NCBI GenBank assembly: GCA_002706095.1
Contig: PAJP01000005.1
Span: 230,403-294,402 of the forward strand
Origin: Methylophaga sp.
GTDB taxonomy: Bacteria > Pseudomonadota > Gammaproteobacteria > Nitrosococcales > Methylophagaceae
Reading direction: 5' to 3'
Length of the DNA: 64,000 nucleotides
Shown here: piece after piece, positions 18,432 through 27,781 of the stretch
Layout: each line of letters starts with the position of its first letter
Numbering within the stretch: position 1 is the first letter of the stretch
Notes under the pieces: model-generated
Seen by the model: the letters and a program-made list of their open reading frames with translations, nothing else
Database searches by the model: none
Told to the model about the DNA's origin: nothing
Program-made: the position numbers and the translations under genes

Positions 18432-18895
18432 ATTGGCAACTGTTTACTTAACTGAATTTGCCCGGTCACCCAGTTCACATCAATGGCAAAGGCATAATGA
18501 TTATCTGCCAATAACAATCGACCACCGCTACTACTGCCATCGGCATAAAATACGATACTTCCCTGCTGGCTATTGTCAGATTGACGGCTAACCTTCGCAT
18601 CAAGCTTTGTGCTGGCAGAAAGCTCAACATGTCGATTGTTGTAGGCTATTCGTTGTTTTGAGGCATCCAGTTCAATACGCTGCGATTTTTGACTCAACAT
18701 AGCTTCATTGCGAGCTTGTCGCATTAACAGCACTAAACGCTGAGATTCAGAATAAAGACTATGGTGTTCCATCACGGGGCGAAATAACGGTGGTAATAAA
18801 CTCATGACCATCACTAACAGGCTGATCACCACTAATAGTTCAATCAGCGTGAAACCTTTTGCTATTGCCGAAGATGACAATACCGTTACTCCCAA
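18428..18895 (-). CDS. gspH: Type II secretion minor pseudopilin GspH
   Basis: A 155-residue pseudopilin with the prepilin motif AKGFTLIELLVVISLLVMVM after a longer leader, followed by LVLLMRQARNEAML, typical of GspH/FimT. It overlaps the gspG end by ten bases and gspI by ATGA. GspH connects the tip to the GspG shaft. Confidence 0.9.
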   Translation of the reverse strand: MGVTVLSSSAIAKGFTLIELLVVISLLVMVMSLLPPLFRPVMEHHSLYSESQRLVLLMRQARNEAMLSQKSQRIELDASKQRIAYNNRHVELSASTKLDAKVSRQSDNSQQGSIVFYADGSSSGGRLLLADNHYAFAIDVNWVTGQIQLSKQLPM

Positions 18896-19305
18896 CTGGT
18901 GATGTCTTGATCATCACCACTACCACCCTGCTGATTATCGGCACCTAATGAATATAAGTCATAATCACCATGTTTACTGGGTGAAACATAATGATAAGCA
19001 TGTCCCCAGGGGTCTAAGGGTACTTTTTTCTTTTTCAGATAAGGGCCATTCCAGCCGGAGACATCAGCCGGTTTTTCAATCAGCGCCGTCAGCCCCTGAG
19101 TAGAAGTCGGATACACACCTATATCCAAATAATAAATATCAAGTGAGGCTTGCAGATCAGCAATCTGTAAAACAGCGGTATCGGCTTTCGCCCCACCTAA
19201 CTGTTTCATCACTCTGGGACCGACCAGACCAACCAATAATGCCAAAATTGCCAGTACCACCAGCAATTCGATAAGACTAAAACCACGATTATTTCTTTTC
19301 ATCAT
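18886..19305 (-). CDS. gspG: Type II secretion major pseudopilin GspG
   Basis: The shaft subunit of the pseudopilus, 139 residues. The prepilin site is NRGFSLIELLVVLAILALLV. The family's DIYYLDIGVYPTSTQGL, WNGPYLKKKKVPLDPWG and the Ca-site region DYDLYSLGADNQQGG near the C-terminus are all present. It follows gspF by 43 bases. Confidence 0.96.
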   Translation of the reverse strand: MMKRNNRGFSLIELLVVLAILALLVGLVGPRVMKQLGGAKADTAVLQIADLQASLDIYYLDIGVYPTSTQGLTALIEKPADVSGWNGPYLKKKKVPLDPWGHAYHYVSPSKHGDYDLYSLGADNQQGGSGDDQDITSWE

Positions 19306-19348
19306 CAGCGGAATATAACCACTAAAAATGAAACTTTAATGACAGTGA

Positions 19349-20572
19349 CTAACGGACCAAATCGTTTAAGCCCAACATCGCTAACATGATAGAAATAATA
19401 ATGACGCCAATAATGCCGCCCAAGCCAATAATTAATATCGGTTCAACCAAACTTAATAATTGTTTGGTTTTGTCTTCTACTTGCTGTTGATAAGCTTTTG
19501 CCACTTTGCTGAACATTGGCTCCAATTGCCCCGTTTGTTCACCAATTTCGATCAGCTCGGTTAACAGGCTCGGAAAACAGGAAAAAGACGTTAATGCTTT
19601 GGCAAGTGAATTGCCGTTTGACACCTGTTTTGCTACCTCAGTTAGCGCCTGTTTGATTTTGCCATTATTGATTGAACCAGACGCCATATTGACTGATTCA
19701 ATTAAACCCACACCATGAGTGAGCATTGATGCCATACTTTGAGAAAAACGGCCAATATTAACGGCGGTCACCAGTGAACCAATGACAGGCAACTTGAGTA
19801 CTTTGCCATCCAGCCAGACTTTGCCTGTTTTTTGTTTTTGAAGCGTATCAATCGCCAGTGCCAGCACAATAAATATGACCAAAGGCAACCACCAGCTCTG
19901 CTCAAAAAAATCGGCAACGGCAAACACCTGTTGTGTCAGCCAGGGAATGGTTTGCTCAGCACCATCAAATAATGGCACGAACTTAGGGATAACGTAGGTC
20001 ATCATCATCACAATCGATAATATCGACATGACCAGCAAGATCAGCGGATAGGTTAAAGCAGATATTAATTGTCGGCGTAATAAAGCCATCGTTTCCTGAT
20101 AATGTGCTAATTCATTCATCACCTGAGGTAAATGCCCGCCAGTCTCACCCGACAGCACCATATTGATATGCAAATCGGTAAACTGCTGACCTTGTCCTGC
20201 CATCGCTTTTGCCAGACTCTCACCACCAGCCACACCTTGATGCAGTGCAGCCAGCGTGTCTTTTAATACCGTTGAACTGGTGAGTCGCTCCATCCGTTTT
20301 AATGATTGGTCGACTGTTAGCCCGGCATCCAGTAATGTCGCTAACTCACTAAAAAAAGTCAGTAAATGGGTGGGCGATAACGGCGCTTGCTGCTTTTCAT
20401 GGCGTAGATTAAATATCCCTTTCAGCCATGATTGTTTAGTGACCGACACTGGCACATAACCAGAATGACGAAGAAACTGAACCACAGCCGTTTGATCTGC
20501 TTCTTCTTTACTACCGGAGATCATCTCGCCTTTAGCAGTTAATGCCTTATAAACAAACTTAGTCATGGGCAT
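19349..20572 (-). CDS. gspF: Type II secretion inner-membrane protein GspF
   Basis: A 407-residue polytopic platform protein with the two repeated GspF domains (LLTFFSELATLLDAGLTVDQSL and FSQSMASMLTHGVGLIESVNMA) and three membrane segments, ending in PILIIGLGGIIGVIIISIML. Its start overlaps gspE by 14 bases; the ATG two codons in (20566) is equally possible. Confidence 0.95.
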   Translation of the reverse strand: MPMTKFVYKALTAKGEMISGSKEEADQTAVVQFLRHSGYVPVSVTKQSWLKGIFNLRHEKQQAPLSPTHLLTFFSELATLLDAGLTVDQSLKRMERLTSSTVLKDTLAALHQGVAGGESLAKAMAGQGQQFTDLHINMVLSGETGGHLPQVMNELAHYQETMALLRRQLISALTYPLILLVMSILSIVMMMTYVIPKFVPLFDGAEQTIPWLTQQVFAVADFFEQSWWLPLVIFIVLALAIDTLQKQKTGKVWLDGKVLKLPVIGSLVTAVNIGRFSQSMASMLTHGVGLIESVNMASGSINNGKIKQALTEVAKQVSNGNSLAKALTSFSCFPSLLTELIEIGEQTGQLEPMFSKVAKAYQQQVEDKTKQLLSLVEPILIIGLGGIIGVIIISIMLAMLGLNDLVR

Positions 20573-22271
20573 GCTGTGATTGTGTTAAACGAAGCACCTC
20601 ATCAATGCTGGTCATACCGGCCAACACCAAACGCAGACCATCTTGTTTGAGTGTCTGCATGCCCTGCTCCATGGCTTTTTGCTCAATGGTCTTGGCATCG
20701 GCTTTTTGTAATATCAGCTGACGGATAGCATCGCTCACCATCAATAATTCACTGATCATGGTGCGTCCCTGATAGCCACTTTGCTGGCAATGATCACAGC
20801 CAACAGCGCGGTAAATCGTCGCCTGATCATCAAATGAAATCGTATCAGGCATCAATGACTTCCAACTCTCTGCCGTCATGGCCATTGGTTGACGACATGA
20901 CACACACAAACGGCGAACCAAACGCTGCGCCATCACCGCATTAAGCGATGCCGCTAGTAAATAATGCTCCAGCCCCATATCCAAACAGCGTGTCACCGCA
21001 CTGCTGGCATCGTTAGTATGCAATGTTGAAAACACCAAATGGCCGGTTAATGCTGATTGAATAGCTATTGAAGCCGTTTCTTTATCGCGCATCTCACCAA
21101 TCATCAGCACATCAGGATCTTGCCTGACCAAAGCACGAAGTGCTTCAGCGAAACCGAGACCAATACGCGGTTTGACCTGGATCTGGTTAATGCCTGTCAG
21201 TTGATATTCAATCGGATCTTCGACGGTTAATATTTTTTTCTCTTCGGTATTTAATTGCTGCAAAGCAGAATATAAGGTCGTGGTTTTACCACTGCCAGTG
21301 GGACCCGTCACCAAAATAATGCCATGAGGCTGTTTGATTTGTTTCATCAGCCCGTTTAATGATTGTGGTGACAAACCCAGTTGCTGAATATCCAGCGTCA
21401 CTTTTTGTTTATCAAGCAAACGAATGACAATACTCTCACCATGCAGCGTCGGCGTGGTAGAGACACGGCAATCTATCAAACGACCATCAGCATGAATTTG
21501 CAGACGACCATCCTGTGGCAGTCGGCGTTCAGCGATATTCAGCTCTGCCATTATTTTGATACGGGATATCACGGCAGCACTGGATTTAACAGGTGGAGAA
21601 TCCAACTGTTTTAATACACCATCCATACGGTAGCGAACCGCCAAATGATGCTCAAAGGGTTCAATGTGAATATCAGACGCATTCAGCTCAACCGCCTTAT
21701 TGAGCAATGAGTTAACCAGCTTCACCACCGGTTCTTGCGATGCCATATCTTTCAGACGATTCACCAGCAATGAATCATCATCCGTGTCTGTAAAAGTACC
21801 ATCGGCATACTCGCTATTCTTGTCCTGCTGAGCAGCATGCCATTTTTCATATAACTGTTTAAATTCACTTTGGGTAATAACGAGTCTTTTAACCCGTTTT
21901 TTTGTTAACTGAGCAATGGATTGGCAAGCAAAGCTATCTTCCGGATTCACCATCGCCAGCGTTAATTCATTTTCGTCGATAAACACAGGCAAACATTCCG
22001 CCTCTTGTAAAAATCGACTAGCTATTTGATGTTCGGGAGCTTCAGCGGGCAAGGTTTTGCTGTCACATTTTTCAATATCATGAACTTTTGTATAAGCTGA
22101 AGCCATCTGCTGTTCGGAAATCAGGCCCAAACTTACCAGCAAAGAAGGGTTCTGAGATAACTGCTGCTTATGAAACGACTCGGCCGTAGTAAAAGAAAAA
22201 CTATCAACCAAATGATGATCGAGTAGAAAGGGAATCACTTTGGATGAATGTGTCACACTTGCAGCTGTCAT
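20559..22271 (-). CDS. gspE: Type II secretion ATPase GspE
   Basis: The cytoplasmic ATPase that powers pseudopilus assembly. Walker A GPTGSGKTT lies near residue 323, with the Asp box (DIHIEPFEHHLAVRYRMDG), Walker B (LMIGEMRD), the His box (LVFSTLHTNDA), and a tetracysteine zinc motif (CVSC .. CDHC). The N-terminal MshEN-like domain precedes them. First gene of the eleven-gene operon; the promoter should lie at 22272-22440. Confidence 0.96.
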   Translation of the reverse strand: MTAASVTHSSKVIPFLLDHHLVDSFSFTTAESFHKQQLSQNPSLLVSLGLISEQQMASAYTKVHDIEKCDSKTLPAEAPEHQIASRFLQEAECLPVFIDENELTLAMVNPEDSFACQSIAQLTKKRVKRLVITQSEFKQLYEKWHAAQQDKNSEYADGTFTDTDDDSLLVNRLKDMASQEPVVKLVNSLLNKAVELNASDIHIEPFEHHLAVRYRMDGVLKQLDSPPVKSSAAVISRIKIMAELNIAERRLPQDGRLQIHADGRLIDCRVSTTPTLHGESIVIRLLDKQKVTLDIQQLGLSPQSLNGLMKQIKQPHGIILVTGPTGSGKTTTLYSALQQLNTEEKKILTVEDPIEYQLTGINQIQVKPRIGLGFAEALRALVRQDPDVLMIGEMRDKETASIAIQSALTGHLVFSTLHTNDASSAVTRCLDMGLEHYLLAASLNAVMAQRLVRRLCVSCRQPMAMTAESWKSLMPDTISFDDQATIYRAVGCDHCQQSGYQGRTMISELLMVSDAIRQLILQKADAKTIEQKAMEQGMQTLKQDGLRLVLAGMTSIDEVLRLTQSQHAHD

Positions 22272-22460
22272 GAGTTATACATGGATGAATGATAATCTTG
22301 AAAGTCAATCACACAGTCATGTCAAAACGATGACAAAGAATCAAAAAGCATTTGATTCTAAAGTGTTACAGCAATAGGCCGATATAAAAATTATGTGAAC
22401 TATTTATCGTTGGAAATGACGAAGGTCATGTAAGATGGCACAAAAAGTAGGAGGTAAGAA

Positions 22461-22643
22461 ATGAGTATTTCAGCAACACAAGGCAGCCCAAAGATCAGTA
22501 TTGATGACTATCTTATGGTGAAGAGTGCTCAAATGAGTAACAACAAAGCCAAACTCGATGGTGCCAATGCACTCAAACTTATCGATTCGGCACTACCCGC
22601 ACCTACTGCCACTCAAGGTAATAACCTAAATGTAAAAGCCTGA
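22461..22643 (+). CDS. Small YjfB-like protein, 60 residues
   Basis: A strong AGGAGGT six bases before the ATG and a terminator right after the stop make this a likely real gene. The C-terminal half, with ANALKLIDSALPAP, a short linker and GNNLNVKA, resembles the pattern of YjfB-type putative motility proteins; I judge this by pattern only. No export signal or membrane segment is present. It is divergent from the secretion operon. Confidence 0.6.
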   Translation: MSISATQGSPKISIDDYLMVKSAQMSNNKAKLDGANALKLIDSALPAPTATQGNNLNVKA

Positions 22644-22663
22644 TTTTCTCAGGCTTTTTTTTT
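22634..22663 (+). terminator. Rho-independent terminator after the small YjfB-like gene
   Basis: Stem AAAAGCCTGA/TCAGGCTTTT followed by a T-run. It may also end the converging minus-strand gene. Confidence 0.85.
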
Positions 22664-22673
22664 GCCTGTTATC

Positions 22674-23198
22674 TCAGACTGGCAACTCAATCTCAGAATA
22701 AAAATCTTTGTAAACCAGTTCTGCTCTTAATCGACTTCCCGTCATAAGCAAGGCTTCGGGTTGGCTTACCTCTTTCATCCACTGCCCTGCCTGTTCCTGT
22801 TTCACCAGGTTACACACATCCCCTATTGGCCAATGAAAATACACCTCATGTTGTTTCTTTAAGGCCAAAATGTCTTTATCTGTTGTCTCAGGTATCGGCA
22901 GATAAGAGCTGAATAGTTCTAGTCCACCCTGTTGTTCAGGATCATCAGCAAAGTACTCCACGCTGACATCCCATCCTCGAACCAATCCTTGTTCTTCATC
23001 ACCTGTTTCAATACTCACACCCAACATCGCTAGTGTGCCATCATTGATTTTCGGTAATTTTTTCAGAACATCCTGTATAGCTATCACTGCTTGTTTATCA
23101 TCTGCAGATAACACATCAAAATTTAATAACCAATTACCCAAACCAATGGCTGATTGAATCAATTGTTTATGTGTTTTATCGAGAAGAATATTTGCCAT
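22674..23198 (-). CDS. Unknown 174-residue protein coupled to the GGDEF-EAL gene
   Basis: No family recognised. It is acidic and soluble, with no signal peptide; the N-terminal third is helical (HKQLIQSAIGLGNWLLNF), then a strand-rich part (GWDVSVEYFADDPEQQGGLELF). Its ATG shares one base with the stop of the upstream sensor gene (TAATG), so the two should be co-translated. It could be a partner or effector of the c-di-GMP enzyme, but nothing in the sequence shows this. Confidence 0.75.
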   Translation of the reverse strand: MANILLDKTHKQLIQSAIGLGNWLLNFDVLSADDKQAVIAIQDVLKKLPKINDGTLAMLGVSIETGDEEQGLVRGWDVSVEYFADDPEQQGGLELFSSYLPIPETTDKDILALKKQHEVYFHWPIGDVCNLVKQEQAGQWMKEVSQPEALLMTGSRLRAELVYKDFYSEIELPV

Positions 23199-26100
23199 TA
23201 TTCACTTTTACCCTGTTGAGCTTTTTCATAATTTTTTATCCAGTCGCACACTTCTTCTGCAGGCATAGGTTTAGCGATAGCGTAGCCTTGGGCCATGTCA
23301 CACCCCATATCCAGCAGGTACTGGAAGTGCTCCGTTGATTCCACACCTTCAGCAATGATGTCACGTTTAAAAACCTGTGCCAGTTCAATAATGCCTTTAA
23401 CGATAGCCATATCTTCATCATTTCTCAGCATATCTCTTACAAAGCTCTGATCAATTTTTAATGTCTTCACCGGTAACTTTCTCAGATAAGTCAATGAAGA
23501 GTAGCCAGTTCCAAAGTCATCTAATGCAAACGGTACACCGAGATAATTACTCGCAGCGGCCACGACCTGAGATGTCTGGACGGTTTCCAATGCCGATGTT
23601 TCCAATATCTCCAGCTCAATCGACTCGGGGGATATGCTTTCATACTGATTCAGTGATGCTTCCAGCTTCTTCAGAAAATCAGTGTGTTGAATTTGCTTGG
23701 CAGACACATTAATACTGACCTGAATATTGAGCCCTTGCTCTTGCCACGCATGCAGCTGTTTTAACGCCGTTTTTAATACCCAATCCCCCATTTCAACGCT
23801 GAACTCATGCCCTTCGACGATAGGCAAAAACTCCATGGCACCTAATAAACCTTTTTCAGGGTGTTGCCAACGTATCAGTGCTTCTACCCCGATCACTCGA
23901 CCATGTCGAAGATCGACTTTGGGTTGATAATAGAGGCGGAATTCTTCGCCAATTAAAGCCAGGTGCAAGCGCTCCAATTGTGTATGGTATTCGTGCATTT
24001 GCTGATCGAGCTTGGCATCAAATATATGATAGCCATCTCGACCCGCTTGTTTAGCTTCATACATAGCCAAATCGGCATGGCGGATCAGCGTATCGCCATC
24101 CACATTATCAATTGGATAAATCGCGACACCAATACTGGCCGTCACATGGTGTTTTCGGCGATTAAGTTTGATGGGTTCTGCTATTTTCTGGCTCAATCTG
24201 GTTAAGATGGGGTCAAGCTCATCAATACTATTGATATTGCTGATGAGTACGACAAATTCATCACCGCCCATTCTGGCTGCTGTGTCCCCCGAACGCGTGA
24301 CTTGACTCAGTCTTTCCGCCACAGCCACTAACAGTTTATCACCTGTTTCATGGCCAAACTCATCATTAACCGGTTTAAAGCCATCTAAATCGAGGAAACA
24401 TACTGCCAAGATTTTCTCATTACGTTTAGCCACAGAGATCGCTTGTTCAAGACGATCTGAGAGCAGTGTTCGATTAGCCAGTTGCGTCAGTGCATCATAA
24501 TGCGCCATGTTGACTAACAGACGTTCTGTTTTCTTGATTTCGGTAATATCGACAAATAATCCAAGATAGCTGGTAATGTCACCTTGAGGATTTCTTATGG
24601 CACTGATGGTGAGGATTTCAGCAAAAAACTCCCCATTCTTTTTACGATTCCATATTTCTCCACGCCAACGTCCTTCTGTTTCGATGCAATCCCACATTTC
24701 CTTGTAGAACTCCGAACTCTGTCTGCCCGAAGCGAGAATTCTTGGATCTTTTCCGATTAACTCGTCCTCTGTATAGCCCGTAATTTCTGTAAAGGCTTTA
24801 TTGACACTAATAATCCGGTTTTCTTTATCCGTAATGAGAATCCCTTCCCAGGCATCATTGAACACGCTGGCATGTAATCGAAGCGCTTCTTCATTATTCA
24901 GTCGATCAGTAATATCGTAAAACCAACCAATATTGCAGTCTTCACCGCCGTATTGAATGGGTAGATATGAAGCCAAAGTCCATTTTATTCCTTGGCCTGC
25001 TACTTTCAGCTCAGTCAGCTGGTTATAGATTGTCTTACCTTCAATAATTTGGTTTAAGTAGCTTTTTACTACAGAGGGATCAACATAAAATGCAAATGGA
25101 TTGAGTTGATGTAACTTGTCTTTACTTTGGTTAACCAGCTCTGCATAACGTCTATTGGCAAAAACAATTTTCTTGCGGTTATTGGTGACAATACGAACGG
25201 CAATTGGACTATATTCAAGTAATTCTCTGAGTTTGGTTGTATTGCTACGCAGCTCATCTTGAATTTTCTTGAAGTAAGAAATATCGGTACTGGTGCCTAT
25301 CATGCGTTGTGGTTTTAAATTTTTATCACGCTTGATGATCATGCCCCGCGCCATGATCCATTTCCACGAACCATCACCACAGAGCATACGAAACTCATCT
25401 TGATAATTGACATATTCGCCTGAAATATAGCCTCTGAAACGTAGTCTAGCTTGCTCTCTATCCTCTGGGTGAATGTATTCCGAAGCCTCGGCTAGCGTGT
25501 CTGGGAAACTATCATCCATATAGCCCAACATCTTCTTCCAACGCTCAGAATACGTTGCCGTGCCGTCTTCGAGATCGATGTCCCATACACCATCACCGGT
25601 CGATTCCAATGCCAGTTTCCAGCGACTTTCACTTTCAGCTAATGACTTTTTACTCTCAGCAAGTCGGCTTAGATAAGAATCGATACGCTCAGCCATCGAA
25701 TCAAACGCGTTTGCAGCAAGGGTGATTTCATCGTTACCTTTCAATTCAGTAGCCAAGGCAACCTTCTGACCCGACTCGAAGCGCGTCATTTCACGAGTCA
25801 GACGTGTAATACGTGAAATCACATTCTTATTCACAGCCATGGTGATTAACCAGCCGGAGATAATCGTCACGGCAAACAACACGGCCATCAAAATCGCTAA
25901 CAACTGATTAACAGGTTCTATCAAATCATCGACAGGGATGAGCTTAAAGTAATGCCAGTCAACGGGCTTTACTAACATAGAGATAGCAATATAGTTTTTA
26001 CCATCAACAATAATATCTCTGGCAGCAAGTGTCGGCGTATAGTCAGTAGGCTGTGTGAGTAGCTTTTTAAGCTCACTTTCAGTATCAAGAAAAGCGGTTA

Positions 26101-26950
26101 CCTGGGTTTCATCAGCTGATTCAAGCTGTTTTTGCCACTGGCCGGCGAGGATAAAATTTCCTTGCTCATCAAGCAGAAAATGCTGTGTGTCGGGATAAAA
26201 TTGCTGTGCGTTGAAAGTAAAACCAAGCACATTACTCAGCTGCATATCCTCACCCAGTGACCCAATCCATTGACCATTGACATAAAGCGGATATAAAGCA
26301 CTGACCATCCATATTTGATTAACGGGGTCAAATAACGGCGGTGTAAAAGTGTACTGTTTCTCTGGATTTTGTGACGGTGACGTCAACCCCACCCAAGGGG
26401 TTTGTGTGTAGTCATTGGCAGCATCTTGATCAAACACGAATTGAGGATAGTGGAAATCAAAAATAACCTCGCTGCGTAAATCAGGAGATAAGTACCACAC
26501 ATTTTCGTATGAACGATTAGCCGATGAGCCAAATACTTCCATGACTTGCTTGATACGAAGATGCTGTACTTTTTGCTCATCTGTTAAGGTTGCTGAGTTG
26601 GGTAAGAAAATACCGGCGTGAACATGACCGTAATATTGGTCTTCTTTATTTCGCCAAATACCATCATCGTTGAGCTGCATCGCTTCAGAAAAGGTATCGA
26701 TTTCCTCATCCGTGACAGGTTTGCTCAGTTCTTGCTGTAATAAACGAGCTAACCCCTTCAATTTAGGCTCTGCATAACTCAATTTCTGAGTGGTAATATC
26801 CACCTGATTTTGAGTAACGGCTAATAGATTGTTTATTTCACGATTAAGAAGCTTTTCTTTGGAATAGGCGCTGACCCATATAGCAGCGGGTATGGATGTC
26901 AGCAGAATACTGACAATCACGATTAAACTGAGTTTTTCTCTAATCTGCAT
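23198..26950 (-). CDS. Membrane sensor with dCache, HAMP, three PAS, GGDEF and EAL domains
   Basis: A 1250-residue c-di-GMP enzyme. There is a membrane segment at about 8-30, a periplasmic Cache-type sensor (about 40-340), a second membrane segment (about 345-370), HAMP (to about 425), and three PAS domains (about 440-560, 570-680, 690-810). GGDEF follows at about 894 and EAL near residue 1020. The GGDEF motif is intact and preceded by RSGD, the RxxD inhibitory site five residues upstream. EAL is intact (GVEALIRW) with DDFGTGYSS and KIDQSFV. So both cyclase and diesterase activity are possible. The ligand of the Cache domain is unknown. Confidence 0.92.
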   Translation of the reverse strand: MQIREKLSLIVIVSILLTSIPAAIWVSAYSKEKLLNREINNLLAVTQNQVDITTQKLSYAEPKLKGLARLLQQELSKPVTDEEIDTFSEAMQLNDDGIWRNKEDQYYGHVHAGIFLPNSATLTDEQKVQHLRIKQVMEVFGSSANRSYENVWYLSPDLRSEVIFDFHYPQFVFDQDAANDYTQTPWVGLTSPSQNPEKQYTFTPPLFDPVNQIWMVSALYPLYVNGQWIGSLGEDMQLSNVLGFTFNAQQFYPDTQHFLLDEQGNFILAGQWQKQLESADETQVTAFLDTESELKKLLTQPTDYTPTLAARDIIVDGKNYIAISMLVKPVDWHYFKLIPVDDLIEPVNQLLAILMAVLFAVTIISGWLITMAVNKNVISRITRLTREMTRFESGQKVALATELKGNDEITLAANAFDSMAERIDSYLSRLAESKKSLAESESRWKLALESTGDGVWDIDLEDGTATYSERWKKMLGYMDDSFPDTLAEASEYIHPEDREQARLRFRGYISGEYVNYQDEFRMLCGDGSWKWIMARGMIIKRDKNLKPQRMIGTSTDISYFKKIQDELRSNTTKLRELLEYSPIAVRIVTNNRKKIVFANRRYAELVNQSKDKLHQLNPFAFYVDPSVVKSYLNQIIEGKTIYNQLTELKVAGQGIKWTLASYLPIQYGGEDCNIGWFYDITDRLNNEEALRLHASVFNDAWEGILITDKENRIISVNKAFTEITGYTEDELIGKDPRILASGRQSSEFYKEMWDCIETEGRWRGEIWNRKKNGEFFAEILTISAIRNPQGDITSYLGLFVDITEIKKTERLLVNMAHYDALTQLANRTLLSDRLEQAISVAKRNEKILAVCFLDLDGFKPVNDEFGHETGDKLLVAVAERLSQVTRSGDTAARMGGDEFVVLISNINSIDELDPILTRLSQKIAEPIKLNRRKHHVTASIGVAIYPIDNVDGDTLIRHADLAMYEAKQAGRDGYHIFDAKLDQQMHEYHTQLERLHLALIGEEFRLYYQPKVDLRHGRVIGVEALIRWQHPEKGLLGAMEFLPIVEGHEFSVEMGDWVLKTALKQLHAWQEQGLNIQVSINVSAKQIQHTDFLKKLEASLNQYESISPESIELEILETSALETVQTSQVVAAASNYLGVPFALDDFGTGYSSLTYLRKLPVKTLKIDQSFVRDMLRNDEDMAIVKGIIELAQVFKRDIIAEGVESTEHFQYLLDMGCDMAQGYAIAKPMPAEEVCDWIKNYEKAQQGKSE

Positions 26951-27336
26951 CGAGCATTATCTTTTTGAATCCCCTTTTGTGTTCACTCTGGGGTGTTAAT
27001 TTTTATAAAGTCAGTCTACACAACCTTATAAAAGATGTTTAGTTTTGCTTATTCATAACTGTGATTGAGATCCAGATAAAATACCAAAGAACAAAGACCA
27101 TATCTTTTGTGCAAGTATTTACACTTACAAATAATATGTTTTCTATAGTAAATACTGTTTATAAGTCAATGAAAATAAAAAAGTAATTATTGATAGAACA
27201 ATCGCTTGCATGAATAAGCGACATTCCATGCCACCCAATAAAATCAAACGAAAAGAGTAATGTGCATCTACGCTAATCAATCCGAAGTCCTTCTAGAAAA
27301 ACAATCAAATGCGCAGCAAATGCAGACGGAGTATGA
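26951..27336. other. Intergenic, AT-rich
   Basis: Marked A/T richness around 27000-27200. It should hold the promoter of the GGDEF-EAL gene. No gene or RNA seen. Confidence 0.4.
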
Positions 27337-27630
27337 TTATTCAGGCTTGTTTAAACACTCATTTTCAATCATCTCGTCAAAATGCTCGATAACCCTCTGC
27401 TATTCACCCTCTTCTGCCACAGTTTCGTTATATGCTCGCAACATCAAGCCACGAGAAAAATTACCCACCGTCATCTTCATCGCTTTATGAATAGGTGTAT
27501 TGTTTTGCCGAAGCCCCATAAACTGCTTGGCTTTATTTGCCCAGCCATCACACGTTCCTTCCTTTGTGACATTATCAGCATGAACCATCACGCTAAATAA
27601 CATAAAGCAAACTATCGTGATTTTTTTCAT
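27337..27630 (-). pseudogene. Small exported protein interrupted by an in-frame amber codon
   Basis: The frame from the ATG at 27630 gives a signal peptide (MKKITIVCFMLFSVMVHA) and a mature part with CDGWANKAKQFMGLRQNN, stopping at TAG (27402-27400) after 76 residues. Read past the TAG in the same frame, 20 more residues follow, including VIEHFDEMIENEC, before TAA at 27339-27337. This extension resembles the C-terminus of small gammaproteobacterial exported proteins with an N-terminal C..A..RQ motif and a final conserved Cys. So the gene looks cut by a nonsense mutation, or read through. Function unknown. Confidence 0.6.
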
Positions 27631-27718
27631 GGGGATCACCTCAGACAGGTATGGAGATACAAAAACTATAAACACTTGGAAGGAATATCACAGAGAAAGT
27701 TGGAAGGAATTTTGTTGG

Positions 27719-27751
27719 TAGGTTGGGTAGAGCCATAGCGAAACCCAACAT
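27719..27751 (+). repeat. 33-base palindromic repeat, copy 1
   Basis: Begins TAGGTTGGGT and ends AAACCCAACAT; its arms GTTGGGT and ACCCAAC can pair. The reverse complement of copy 2 (31791-31823) matches it at 32 of 33 positions. Confidence 0.85.
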
Positions 27752-27781
27752 TAGAGGCTTTGAGTGGTGATTCGTTTTTGG

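Noticed and set aside
27260-27600. Plus-strand frames of 72-76 residues
   Set aside because: They lie opposite the small exported protein and its tail; no export signal or known domain.
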